Source of the DNA: Costus lasius
Taxonomy: Eukaryota > Streptophyta > Magnoliopsida > Zingiberales > Costaceae
Assembly: GCA_027563935.2 (NCBI GenBank)
Contig: CM050454.1
Span: forward strand, 22,007,501 to 22,071,500
Direction of reading: 5' to 3'
Length of the DNA: 64,000 nucleotides
Shown: positions 34,706 through 45,112 of the stretch, in pieces
How the letters are laid out: each line of letters begins with the position of its first letter
Numbering within the stretch: position 1 is the stretch's first letter
Notes under the pieces: generated by a model
Databases searched by the model: none
Seen by the model: the letters and a program-made list of their open reading frames with translations, nothing else
Told to the model about the DNA's origin: nothing
Translations under genes and position numbers: made by a program

Positions 34706-35470
34706 TTGCCACCAAAACTAAAGGGTCCAGGTAGTTTCTCTATACCTTGTTCTATTGGAAGCATGGCTTTTTACCGAGCCTTATGTGATTTAGGAGCTAA
34801 TGTAAGCCTAATGCTTTTATCTATTTGCAGGAAGCTGGACATTGGAGAGCTTAAACCCACATCCATATCTTTACAGCTCGTTGATAGCTCGGTAAAGTAT
34901 CCTATAGGTATTCTAGAGAATGTTCCAATCAAGGTAGGTGAATTTTTTATACCTGCAGATTTTGTAGTCCTTGACATGTAAGAAAATCATAAAAATCCCA
35001 TAATTCTTGGTATACTCTTTTTGACTATTGCTGGAGCACACATAGATGTTAAAAAAGGGAAAATCACTTTTGATATTAGTGAAAAAATAATTGAATTTGA
35101 TCTTGCTGATTCTTTGAATAAACTATCATATTCTGGATCATGTTGTAGTGTTGACATAGTTGATGATGTTGTTTATGATGTTTGTAATTTATTTGATGAA
35201 TCCTCTAATAGTGAAACTAAAGATTTTTCTGAGGATATTGATAGAGGATTGCAGGAGATAGGACATCAAAATTCTGAGAAGAAGAAGAAGAAGAGAAGAA
35301 GAAGAAGAGGCTCTAGATTGATTAATAAAGGAAAGAAGATCTTGAGTAAATTTGGACACTGTTTCAGGACTGAGCCTTATGTGATTGAAAGAGATGCTCA
35401 AATCAAAGAAAAATCAGAGTGGAAATTGAAGAAATCAGAGTCAAATCCGAGTGCAAAAGGGTCAAGCTAA
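34706..35470 (+). pseudogene. Athila-A protease and downstream basic tail
   Basis: The first part (34706-34981) encodes an Athila-type aspartic protease: GSFSIPCSIG, the active-site region CDLGANVSLM (DLG replaces the classical DSG, as is usual in Athila) and PADFVVLDM. A TAA at 34979-34981, where a Glu codon is expected, separates it from 35021-35470 in the same phase. That part ends in a very basic stretch (KKKKKRRRRRGSR) and a short tail. No RT follows. The pol gene that usually continues this frame is missing from the element. Confidence 0.8.
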
Positions 35471-35490
35471 AGACCTTTAAATTAGCACTT

Positions 35491-35508
35491 CTTGGGAGGC
35501 AACCCAAG
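35491..35508 (+). other. conserved hairpin CTTGGG-AGGCAA-CCCAAG
   Basis: A perfect 6-bp stem with loop AGGCAA follows the protease frame. Just upstream, GCTAA and TTAGC can pair as a second stem. The same hairpin and flanks occur at 54327-54344 in Athila-C, after an unrelated ORF. Its conserved place between coding regions suggests a cis-acting RNA role. Confidence 0.75.
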
Positions 35509-35610
35509 CTTTCTAACTTTAGTTTGCTTTATTTTATTTACTTTTTCCTTAGTTTGCACTTAGAACTAATTTCTATTTTCTTTTTGTAGGTAAGCAAGTT
35601 TTGGCACAAA

Positions 35611-36135
35611 ATTACGGCACTACCGTAATGCACATTACGGTACCGTAATTCCTGTCAATTCCGAACAGAAAGTTTTGACGAGATAACAGTACTGTCGTAA
35701 GTATTTTCATGGTACCGTATTTTGTGTACAAAATCTTCTTGAGAGTTTCATTGCTTTTACGGCACTGCAGTAACGAATTCCACGGTGTCGTATTTTTGAG
35801 ATGATTTTTTTTACTTTCCTAAAAAAAATAAAGTCTAAATATTACGGCACTACCGTTTTCAATTTCATGGCACCGTAATTTTGATCATTTTCTCATTAGA
35901 GAATATCGAGCAAAATACGGCACTACCGTAACCATTTTTGTGGTACCATAATTGCTACTAATTTTTGACCCGAGAGTTTTCTGAATATTACGGCGGTAAC
36001 GTAAGCTTTTTCACGGTACCGTAATTGCTACCGTTTTTTGACCCGAGAGTTTGGACGAAATTATGATACTCCCATATTCGTTTTACGGCTCATGTTTTTC
36101 AATTTCACTAGATTACGGCACTGCCATAAACATTT
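35611..36135 (+). repeat. array of about eight ACGG palindrome pairs
   Basis: Units start near 35611, 35685, 35760, 35842, 35917, 35988, 36058 and 36112, mostly 70-82 bases apart. A full unit has a TTACGGCACTACCGTAA-type imperfect palindrome and, about 15-20 bases on, an ACGGTACCGT palindrome (perfect over 16 bases at 35634-35649). The LTR has related copies. It is non-coding. Confidence 0.8.
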
Positions 36136-36704
36136 CTATGGCCGTAATTCTGTTTTTAGCCGCGATTCCTGTGCCGTGTTTTAGGGTTTTCTAGGCCGTG
36201 TTTTGAGTTGTCTCACTCGTTCGAGCGCCAACCTTCGACTCCAGACCTTCCCCGACCGTCATAGCTCGCCGGCAACCCTTCCTTTCCCGTTTTCACCACC
36301 GATCTGGTACTCTTTAGCTCGATTTCTCGATTTTGGTGAGTTTTTATGCATATTTCGCCCCTCTCGTCGTTTGTCTTTGATTCTTGGTCGTTTTCTGAGA
36401 TTCTTCCTTCTATTTACTTCTTAGATGATAGGCGACCAGTTCTTGTCCGTTTCTAGGGTTTTTGACTAATTTCTGTGCGTAGTTTGAGTTCAAACAAGCT
36501 AGATTTGCTGAAATTTCACTGTTCACATTTCGCCCCTTTTCATCTCTAGCTGAAATCTTGATTTTAGGCTTAGATTCAATTAATTTTTGCTTCTATGATG
36601 CTTAGTGAGTATTCATGTTCATGATTGGAAGTATTATTTGAGTTCAATATTTGCTATACTTTGCTATATTGTCTTGAAATTCAAGTTGCAGCTTTAGTTC
36701 ACTC
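36136..36704 (+). other. leader of the Athila-A 3' ORF
   Basis: No ORF is supported. The stretch is T-rich and ends in TTGCAG at about 36687-36692, a possible splice acceptor just before the ATG at 36705. Athila-type 3' ORFs are thought to be made from a spliced RNA, so this may be the acceptor. That role is inference. Confidence 0.4.
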
Positions 36705-37907
36705 ATGGCACCCAAGATCAAACAAGTAGTTTCAAAGAAGAGAGGGAAAGGACCAGCCACATCTTCTACACCACCAAATCCCTATGGCATTATTTTTAGG
36801 GATGAAATTCAAGAGTCGAGGTACAATCAATTGGTGGAAAGAAGGGTTGTCAATACCAAATATGCTGATAGAAGAACTTTAGAAGCACTTGGACTTTATG
36901 AGGATGTATCTGGGATGTTTGAGCAAATCAGTGCTAGAAGATTTTTTGAGATGACACCATACACCTATTTGCCACTTACTTTGGAATTTTTGAGTAGCTT
37001 GAATGTAGATCTAAGAGAGTTTTCTGATGGACCTGCTGAAGGAGATATCACATTCAAATTGGCTAATGTTGAGAGGAAGCTAACCATAAGAGAAGTCAGA
37101 TCTATTTTTCACTTGGGTTTAGGAGGGTATACCCAAATACCAATTGGGTTTATTGAGAATGTGTTTTGGAACCAAATTACCCATGAAACTCATTTTTCTA
37201 CTATTTTTGCTAGAGCTTCAAAGATCGCGAACCCTTGCATAAAGTATGTTCATAGAGTTCTTGCCCACACTGTCTTTGGCAGAGGAGATAGTGATGACAT
37301 GGTAAGACAGTCTGAGCTCTATTTTCTTTGGGGGATGTTTAATGGAGTAGTAGTGGATGTTGCATTCTTTATGATGAAACACATGGATAAAGTGGCTAGG
37401 GCAAAGAGGGGTGCCATTGTGATAGGAGGGCTGATTACACCTATAGCCCTACATCTGAATGTTGAACCATATGGGATAGAAGTGGCAAGGGGGAATGCAA
37501 GGCTTGATCTTGAGTCTTGCATGGCAATGAAAATGATAGTTAGAGAAGGGGATGTCTTTTGTTTGGTCCTTGGACCAAATGTCCCTACTCTACCATTACC
37601 TCATGTAGAGAAGACTACTGTGAAAGAAAGAGCGAATTGTAAGCTTTCACCAAATACTGCCGAGGCCGCCTTTACACCACCGTTGAGTGTAGTTCCACCA
37701 CCACCCACTTGGGGTGGAAGAGATGATCCTTATGGTATGGAGTCACCATCTCACCGGCCTGCTGATCCTACTCCCCCAGCTGCTGATTCTTCCCACAGAC
37801 CTACTGGAGGATGGTCTAGTGCTTTTGACCCCAGATTCCAGGCACTCTCTGCTGAGATATATCGTCAGGGACATCGTATGGAGAGGATGATGGACACCGT
37901 AGGGTAG
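36705..37907 (+). CDS. 3' ORF of Athila-A, plant-transposon-protein family
   Basis: The 400-codon frame starts at a good ATG with a basic N-terminus (KIKQVVSKKRGKG), possibly a nuclear signal. The conserved domain covers about residues 25-300, with LTLEFLSSL, IKYVHRVLAHTVFGRGD, MVRQSELYFLWG and GAIVIGGLITPIA. It is the family annotated in plant genomes as putative plant transposon protein and found with Athila-type elements; its biochemical function is not known to me. A Pro/Ser-rich tail follows. The frame stops at TAG 37905-37907, but the same phase carries on, with another TAG at 38004, to 38114. That extension resembles the coiled-coil tail of the relative in Athila-B. It is the longest intact frame in an element whose gag and protease are full of stops. 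Confidence 0.85.
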   Translation: MAPKIKQVVSKKRGKGPATSSTPPNPYGIIFRDEIQESRYNQLVERRVVNTKYADRRTLEALGLYEDVSGMFEQISARRFFEMTPYTYLPLTLEFLSSLNVDLREFSDGPAEGDITFKLANVERKLTIREVRSIFHLGLGGYTQIPIGFIENVFWNQITHETHFSTIFARASKIANPCIKYVHRVLAHTVFGRGDSDDMVRQSELYFLWGMFNGVVVDVAFFMMKHMDKVARAKRGAIVIGGLITPIALHLNVEPYGIEVARGNARLDLESCMAMKMIVREGDVFCLVLGPNVPTLPLPHVEKTTVKERANCKLSPNTAEAAFTPPLSVVPPPPTWGGRDDPYGMESPSHRPADPTPPAADSSHRPTGGWSSAFDPRFQALSAEIYRQGHRMERMMDTVG

Positions 37908-39307
37908 ATGAAGGACTCGATGCATCACCTTCACTACGATGTGGAACATCTCAGCAATTATATGGAAGAGATGAGAAATTTCTTATATGATCATTTTAGA
38001 TTCTAGGACTCGAGGAGAGGTGGAGACCATAGTGGGCACCAGAGAGAGCAGCCCTTTGATCCTATAGATGTGGCAGAGGAGGACACCGAGGAGATTAGAT
38101 CAGATGATGAGTAGAGTTTTGTGAGTATCCCTTTTCTTTATTTCTTTACATTCTATTTTTCTTATCTTACTGATATTTCATTTGTTTATAGGAGGGATAA
38201 CTCTACAAACTTGTTGTGTCTACTATTGCTATATGTTCTGATGACTATTTTGATGTGGTTGTATAATGATGATATTGATTTCTATTCATTCGATGGGGTT
38301 GTATTATCACATTTTGATATTGATGATTATTTCGATATGGTTGTATGATGATATTTTGATATTTTGAGCACCATATGGAGGTGCATGTTTGTTGATACAA
38401 CATTGTGTTACTTTCATGACTGATGAATATATTTTTGTGTTGATATGATTGATTTATGGCCTAGTGTATATTTTTAAGGAATTTATTGTTGATGACTTGT
38501 ATTGATGGTGAATGAACTCATGCTTGTGATTAGGACTAGATCTATTATGTTGAATTTATTTCTCTAATATATATCTCCTTTTAAAATTTTTTCATTGATT
38601 GATGAATGAGATTTTAGGTAGATATATTATTTGAAGAATTTAATTTAAAAGTGAAGCTACTTTTTGAATAAAATCATCATATTAGTATAATTTTTGAATG
38701 GATGTCAATTGATTAATCTAATTGATGTTTAGTCTATTTGCTATTTGTTGGGAAGAAAGAATCCAAGATCCAAAAAAAAATCGACAGTGGTACCGAAGAT
38801 ATGGGTTGAAGTCTGAAAAGAAAAAAAAATAGAGAAAAAGAAAAAGAAAATGACTCCTCTACTTGGCACTATGTAAAATTGACAGTGGTATCGAAGATAA
38901 GAGTTGAAATCCAAATAAAAAGTGTGTATCTATGTGGGTACATGCCATCAAAAACACAAAAAGAATAAAAAGAAAAATGAAGAAAAGAAAAATTTGAGTG
39001 GAAAAAGATTTTTAGATATCCTATTCCTGTAAACAAAAGCATGATAGATTTGAGCTGAAGATTAGATGAATTAATAAGATTGAAATTCTGCTTTTTATAC
39101 AAGTTGCAAAGTTTTATTCGAATAAGTTGTAGATTTTGAGAATTGAATTCAAAGGATGATATGTCTATTTAAAATTTTATGAATCAATTGGTGGGATTTT
39201 TCATTAGTGATTGTATTTTAGAAATTTATTCTTCATGAGAATATCTTTTCCTATGATCAATTTTTTATTTTTGCTTGAGGACAAGCAAAGTTTGAACCTT
39301 ATGTGTT
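37908..39307 (+). other. Athila-A 3' UTR with conserved hairpins
   Basis: After the ORF tail (to 38114) no gene is seen. A motif ending in GACAGTGGTAYCGAAG and GGTTGAA/AGTTGAA occurs twice, as a worn copy at 38775-38815 and a full copy at 38850-38910 (stem CACT/AGTG). A perfect stem TTTGCTTG/CAAGCAAA with loop AGGA lies at 39270-39289, 18 bases before the 3' LTR. Both motifs recur in Athila-B and Athila-C. Confidence 0.7.
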
Positions 39308-41118
39308 TGATGACACTGAAATTTATAGTAAATTTCATGTCATTTCATATATCTTCTTGTGTCAAATTCATGAACCTTTGCTTATTTTTAAACCTTTTTT
39401 TATCAATTACTGCGGAATCTACACTCTTTTTGGTTTTTGATAATTTTCAGGCGTTTTCAAGCAATCCAGATGCATGAATGAATTCCCACCATCAAGAGGA
39501 GATAACATGTCAAATTTCATGAAGATTGGAGCTTCAGACCAAATTACGGCAAAGCCGTAATCTATATTACGGTACCGTATTTTGACGGCTACCGTAATAT
39601 CAGAGCACTGCCGTAATTTGGGAATTTTTCATTCAGAAATATTTCAGAAATTATGGCACTACTATAAAGATTTTCAAGGGCCATAATTTGGAGCACTTTC
39701 CGACTAGAAATTACGGCAGTGCCGTAACCAAAAATACAGCCGTAATTACAACCTGGAGACGCGATTTCCACGGTCAAATTTGAGTCCGATTTTTGCAGGA
39801 TCGATTGCGGACGATCCAAGCCATTAAATCCAAAGTTGTAAGAAGCAAAAGAAGAGCTTTCGATGAGATGAAGGGAGATACACTAAAAGCCCTAATTTTC
39901 ATCCATTGACAAAGGAGAAATCGAGTTTCACGCTGACGCCTTAGGGTTCACCGCCGGGAAGCATACAACGCATCTCCGGCCATGAAATTTGAAAGGAAGC
40001 TTCGCCTGGAGCAAGAGAACATACCCCAGAAGTTTCAACGTGAAAGGATCTCGATCAGTGGAGAAATCGACGAAGAACCCAGCGCTAGCACTATTCATAC
40101 GATTATTACAGCTGTAATTTTCATTACAGCCGTGTGGTTATTCGTTCTTCCCCTTTTCTTTTTGATTTCTCATCGCTAGAAACTATGGTTTATTGTAATC
40201 TTTTCTCCATGCTAGCTTAAACCTTTTGTGGGACATGGGGGAGTAATCCCCTCTGATTTCTTAATGACTAGACAAACTTTTCATTACTTCGTCACGTATA
40301 ATTTTAGCATGATAATTCTACTTATGTGATAATTGTTCTTTGATTCTCCATAAATTCATGTTATTAATCATATTTTAGAGTTTTCGCAATAAGGACCGAA
40401 AGGTGACTTGCTTGAGAATTAGGAACCCTAGAATTGCATGATAGGAACTTACTGTAAGAAATTAGGTTAGTTCTTGTCTCTTGATTTTAGAAGAATAATT
40501 GCCATGTTTAATAATATGAATCTAGGATTGGGTCAATTTATCAAACGTGAAGATCTTATGCGAAAGTAAGGATCAGAATGTTGAAGAACCATAAGTAAAA
40601 CTTGTATTGAAACTCGGATGCACGAAAGTGATCCTTGAGATTCCACTCGAGATGATCCACTTAAAATTCGGATGCACGAAAGTGATCCTTGTGTTCTTCA
40701 ATGGATGATTTACTTATTTTCATCTTGGGATAGATCTTGCACGAAAGCGAGGATCAGTCCCTACATGGTTGTCTGCACGAAAGTGAGATAATCCTTTTAT
40801 GAAGTAAATTATGTCCTTATCATGATAAAATTAAACCGACAAATTACTATTCATATCTAGTCATAGAAATTAAAGTGGATGAAACCCTAGTCCCAGTTTC
40901 TCTCTCTGGTATTTTCGTTAAAGTCTTCATTAGTTTACTTGCATAGTTTCGATTGCCTAGATAGTAAGAAATTGATTATTCGGTACTTGACAAACAAGGT
41001 CTCTGTGGGATCGATATTTTTTATTATTTCGAGTATCCGTGCACTTGCGGACACAACAAGTTTTTGGTGGCAACGCCAGAGATAAGTTTTCTGTCTAGCT
41101 ACTTATTGGGATACAACA
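39308..41118 (+). repeat. Athila-A 3' LTR, 1811 bp
   Basis: Begins TGATGACACTG and ends GGGATACAACA, followed by the target duplication GAACA. It keeps better versions of the GNRA hairpins than the 5' LTR (40386-40411, 40616-40634, 40670-40688, 40733-40755, 40769-40791). The primer-site-like copy near its end is also present. Confidence 0.9.
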
Positions 41119-41123
41119 GAACA

Positions 41124-41703
41124 ACACGGAACGTCCACGTCTCCGACATACGGGTACCCGTGGAGAAAGAGAAATCGCAATGGAAAAGCAAGAATGCAAG
41201 GAAGTGAGAAGACAGGCGGACCTGACCCACCGATGAGGTGGGATTTACGTCTTTGAAAGCTAGAAATCGGAACAACTATGGAATTAAGGTGACGACCTCG
41301 ACTCGTACAAACTCTGAAGGCGAAGCACCGACTTCGACTTCTATGCGCTTGAGGCTCTCAGCTCACCAGGAGTGCTCTACTACCAAGAGAACTAAGGAAC
41401 GCAACACCCCAGCCTCCTGTTTTATAGAACAAGAGGGGAGGGAACAAAACAAAGCAGAAAATACAAGCTACTTTAACAACTAGCTACTCCTGCAGGCCAC
41501 AAAGGTGGTCAAGCTGCTACTACAAGACAAAGCAAAATAAACTTCTACCTAATATTCAATGAAGCTAGCGCATGGTCTTCTGGTCTTCATACAGAGGCGG
41601 TTGGGCGGTCAGACGCGTTCGGAGCATACCATGACAAAGCAGCATAATTTGGACGTCGTGGGCTGGGTTACGTCGGATGTGGCGCGTTCTTGGGCTGTGT
41701 TGC
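41124..41703 (-). promoter_or_regulatory. middle part of the D 3' LTR with TATA box
   Basis: On the minus strand CTATAAAAC (about 41420-41428) followed by GC-rich sequence fits the U3/R border of an LTR promoter. The segment joins 43182 onwards on one side (across the solo LTR with TSD GTTGC) and 11326 downwards on the other (across Athila-A). The 81-codon open frame on the plus strand is not supported as a gene. Confidence 0.5.
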
Positions 41704-43176
41704 TGATGCGTTGTATTTACACTACATTTTTGCCTATATTTTAGATCATATTTTGTGCTTATGTGCATGATTTTGTGCTTATTTCGGTGCTTTTACTTCA
41801 CTTTGCACGGAATCTTCACTTTTCTTAGTTTTTATGAAAATGTAGGTAAAATCACCCAAAAATGAAGGATTTCATGAGTTTTGAAGCCAAAGCATGATTC
41901 CTGAGAAGATCACGAGCTTATACGTCAAATTTGGAGTTGAAATAGTGAAGAATGCAAGAATTACGGGCTTGGCTGTAATTCTGGGTCGGCCGTAATTTCT
42001 AGTTTGAGCGATGAGTGAAAAACGGCTAAGTATAGATATGCATAGAAACTTTCACGGGGTGAAGCCATAAATCTGTTACGGCCCGTGAATGTTTCTATGA
42101 CATAAGGGCTGTACTCATAGAAAGAATCACGGTCGTGGCAGTGAACATGTTACGGATCGTAAAAACGTCCGCCCCGACGAGTTTTTTTACTCGATTCTCC
42201 ACCGATTCTAACCAGATTGGAACCAGACTTTGTAGAAACGTTCGCTGAGGCATTCCAAACTAGTCTAACTATAAAAGATCAGATTTTTCAAGAAAAAAGG
42301 GAGCTTTTTCGAATGAACACAAGCGGTGGCGGCGACAAGGGCGAAAGTTGATTTTCGAGCAAAATTCCGACGAGATTTCACGCAAAAGCGACGATTGATC
42401 GACTCTTCTTCATCTCCAGATCGAGGGAAAGCCAGTTTTATTGTTGTCTTAGTGAATTCTTTGCAATTTTTACTAGATCTATACTTGTTCATCGTACAAA
42501 CATGTATTTCCTTAAGAACATGAGTGAGTAGATCATTGTTTCGGGATTTAGGGCTTAGCCCACTGACTTTTATGAATTAATCTTTATTCATACTCTTTTT
42601 GTACAAAATTATTATCATGATTTGATTGAAGTTGTGTTTATTGCGTAATATACCTTGGCCACGTATAATTGCGTCTTAGACATTGCAAGAAGGACCGAGA
42701 GGTGAATTGCAACGTCCGATCTATTTCAGTTGGACCTTCGAATCCAATCACGAGAGTAGGTTGGATTCGTCTGAAGGATTTAATAGCTTTTCATAGAACT
42801 TAATGGGTTTAGTTAGGTTAACTGTCATGAGAGTAGGGAGTTAACTTAATTAAACACTGTATTACACTCTGAGAGGAGGTGATATGTACATTAGGAAAAG
42901 TTCCTTTCATGATAGATATTTTCTATTGATTGAGTAATCTTTATAAGATTCATAATAGTCAGTGTGGTGAAACTCAGAAATCCCGATTCTCTTAGAACTT
43001 GAACCCTCTAAAAGCTGCTTTTGAATTGTTCGTGCTTAGAAGTTTATCATAACCATTCATCTATTTTGCCTGGATTTAAACAAGTCGAAAAGTCAGTACT
43101 TAACTACGTAGTCCTCGTTGGGAACGATAATCTTTTTATTACTTCGATAATTCCGTGCACTTGCGGAAGTCTATCA
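41704..43176 (+). mobile_element. Athila-type solo LTR, 1473 bp, TSD GTTGC
   Basis: Begins TGATGCGTTG and ends GAAGTCTATCA. GTTGC flanks it on both sides (41699-41703 and 43177-43181), and no internal region is present. Motifs shared with the other Athila LTRs include a terminal GTGCACTTGCGG, ACGG inverted repeats near 41960-42150, and an array of hairpins with GAGA loops at 42685-42890. Unlike Athila-A and C, it lacks the primer-site-like extension at its end. Confidence 0.9.
42685..42890 (+). other. GAGA-loop hairpin array in the solo LTR
   Basis: Four hairpins are seen: 42685-42710 (GCAA/TTGC outside, ACC-GAGA-GGT inside), 42739-42769 (CGAATCCAA/TTGGATTCG), 42817-42845 (GTTAACT/AGTTAAC) and about 42858-42890 (TGTA/TACA and CAC/GTG outside, CTCT-GAGA-GGAG inside). 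The second and third share the loop region TCAYGAGAGTAGG while their stems are entirely different in sequence. Confidence 0.7.
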
Positions 43177-43181
43177 GTTGC

Positions 43182-44060
43182 TAAGATGATTGCACGGCCT
43201 CTCAGGTGTTGGGCCTTTAGGTGGACAGCCGCCCATGCCCTTGGGCGAAAGGGCTTTGGTGTGGTCGAGAAGTGCATTGAGATCGCCATACCTCCACCTT
43301 GTTAGGCTCCTTCGGGTCCTCCATGGATGGTTCAACATGGTATGGAGGGTTGTGGACATCGAAACGGGGTCGTCGGGGCAGTTTTGCGTCTTCTGGGGTG
43401 ATCACGGCATGGCCATGTTGGTGCGCACGGCCGTGAACAAGTGTGCCGGGGTTCACAGAAACTTCTGCGGCCTGGCCACGGCAGTTTCCACACATGTGAC
43501 TTTCTTCATGTAGTTGTCTACAGGACTCACGGGGTAAGGTTTTCATCGCTGGGTACCTCGAGGAACTTTTTGTGGAAAATCTGACTTGTGCATGTGAAGC
43601 CGCCCCCGAATCGGGTAGTTGTCCGCAAGACTCACGGGGCGTGGCATCCGTCGCTGGGTACCCCGAGGAACTTTCTGTGAAAAATCTGACTTGTGCATGT
43701 GAAGCCGCCCCCGAATCGGGTAGTTGTCCGTAGGACTCACGGGGCGTGGCATCCGTCGCTGGGTACCCCGAGGAACTTTTTATGGAAAATCTGACTTGTG
43801 CATGTGAAGCCGCCCCCGAATCGGGTAGGTGTCCGCAGGACTCACGGGGCATGGCTTCCGTCGCTGGGTACCCCAAGGAACTTTATGTGGAAAATCTAAC
43901 TTGTGCATGTGAAGCCGCCCCTGAATCGGGTAGTTGTCCGCAGGACTCACGGGGCGTTGCTTCCGTCACTGGGTGCCCTGAGGAACTTTCTATAGAAAAT
44001 TTTTGGGGTGCCATCTAGGCCAGATTTTCCCCTTCTTTCATGTTGTCTTCTCCTGCATCA
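43182..44060 (-). repeat. proximal (U3) part of the D 3' LTR
   Basis: On the minus strand integrase ends in a Gly-rich stretch encoded by a G run, a natural purine tract, directly followed by TGATGCAGGAGAAG at 44060, the likely LTR start. The segment contains the 105-bp tandem array and runs into the solo LTR at 43176. Open frames here (for example 43217-43876 minus) are translations of the repeats. Confidence 0.6.
43505..44010. repeat. 105-bp tandem repeats, four full copies plus partial ends
   Basis: TCGGGTAGTT or its variant recurs at 43611, 43716, 43821 and 43926, a strict 105-bp period. Units contain GACTCACGGGG and CGCTGGGTACCCCGAGGAAC. They lie in the putative U3 of element D and could be transcription-enhancing repeats. 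The repeats are contiguous, without spacers, so this is not a CRISPR array. Confidence 0.9.
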
Positions 44061-45107
44061 ACTCCCCCCCCCCCCCACATTTGAAGAGTTCTCCTCCGGA
44101 GAACTAGGTGGAAGAGGCTCATCGGTGTTGAGGGGCTCCTCCAAAGGACCGTAGAATGGAAGCAGATCCGCCACGTTGAAGACTGGGTGGATTCCCATGT
44201 CCTTAGGTAGGTCTAGCACATAGGCGTTGGAGCCGATCCGCCGCACCACCACATAGGGCCCCATGTAATGTGGTTGGAGCTTAAAATGAGCCCTGTTTGA
44301 CACTCTCTCGGGGTGGATATGCACCCTCACCAACTCACCCACAGAAAAATGATGTGGCCTACGGTGCTCGTTGGCCTTCATCGCATTATGAGTGTTGCCC
44401 AAAAAGATACGATGCCAAACTTCGTCATGCAATCTAGCTACATGTTGGGCAAAGGAGTATGCATGCGCAGATAAATGAGAGTCTATGGGTAGGTCATGCA
44501 GGTCGATAGGTTTGCGGGTTTGCCGGCCCGTAACGATCCAGAAGGGACTAAGACCCATAGGCCTATTAGCTGCGCTATTTTACGCGAATTCCGCCATGGG
44601 GAGAATGGTATCCCAAGACCTTGGGTGATCACCGATAAGGCACCGGAGCAAGTTACCCAAACTACGATTAACCACCTCAGTTTGCCCAATAGTTTGGGGG
44701 AGGTAAGTGGTGAAAAATTTCAGAGTGGAGCCTAAGAGGGCCCAAAGTGAGCGCCAAAAGTGGCTCACAAACCGCGTGTCGCAGTCGGACACAATGGTCA
44801 AAGGGAGACCATGAAGACGGACTATCTCCTTCAAGAAAAGATGCACCATGTGGGACACATCTGCGGTGCGTGAACAAGGGATGAAATGCGCCATCTTTGA
44901 AAACCGGTCTACAACCATGTAGACGGAGTCAAATCGGGACGTGGTCCGAGGTAACCCGAGGACGAAGTCCATGCTGAGGTCATGCCATGGACCCTCGACA
45001 TCCGGCAATGGAGTGTAATGGCCAGTGTTCGCAGGTCTGGGTTTGGCCATTTGGCAGGTGCCACAATAACACACGATACGCTCGACGTCCTTGCGGGGGG
45101 ATGGCCA
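44058..45107 (-). pseudogene. element D integrase, catalytic core and C-terminal part
   Basis: The minus strand continues from the copia solo LTR with FWPSPRKDVERIVCYC and CGTCQMAKPRP (the CC of the zinc finger). The core shows MDFVLGLP (first Asp), SDCDTRF (second Asp) and GQTEVVNRSLG (Glu). A TAA at 44580-44582 breaks the frame within AEFA/NSAANRP. The C-terminal part reads MGPYVVVRRIG and HPVFNVADLLPFYG, then an acidic tail and Gly run. No chromodomain follows. It would have inserted the DNA copy, but is inactive here. Confidence 0.85.
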
Positions 45108-45112
45108 GAAGA

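Larger units (their letters stand above)
11327..41118 (+). mobile_element. Athila-type LTR retrotransposon 'A', non-autonomous, TSD GAACA
   Basis: The LTRs at 11327-13243 and 39308-41118 both begin TGATGACACTGAAATTTAT and end GGGATACAACA. GAACA flanks the whole element (11322-11326 and 41119-41123). A primer-binding site matching tRNA-Asp follows the 5' LTR. Internal order is gag (disrupted), protease (disrupted), a conserved hairpin, a palindrome array, the 3' ORF of the plant-transposon-protein family, a long 3' UTR and a pre-LTR hairpin. No RT, RNase H or integrase is present, although pol would be expected between protease and the 3' ORF. A complete Tat element (14213-33683) sits in gag. 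Without it and one 5-bp duplication, the element is about 10.3 kb. Confidence 0.9.

Noticed and set aside
41238..41483. 81-codon ORF on the plus strand
   Set aside because: It overlaps the putative minus-strand LTR promoter of element D and has no domain.
43217..43876. 219-codon repeat protein on the minus strand
   Set aside because: The frame merely reads through 105-bp tandem repeats, whose period is divisible by three, so any open unit stays open. It lies in the D LTR.
43505..44010. CRISPR array
   Set aside because: The 105-bp units are contiguous without unique spacers, and the window is plant DNA.
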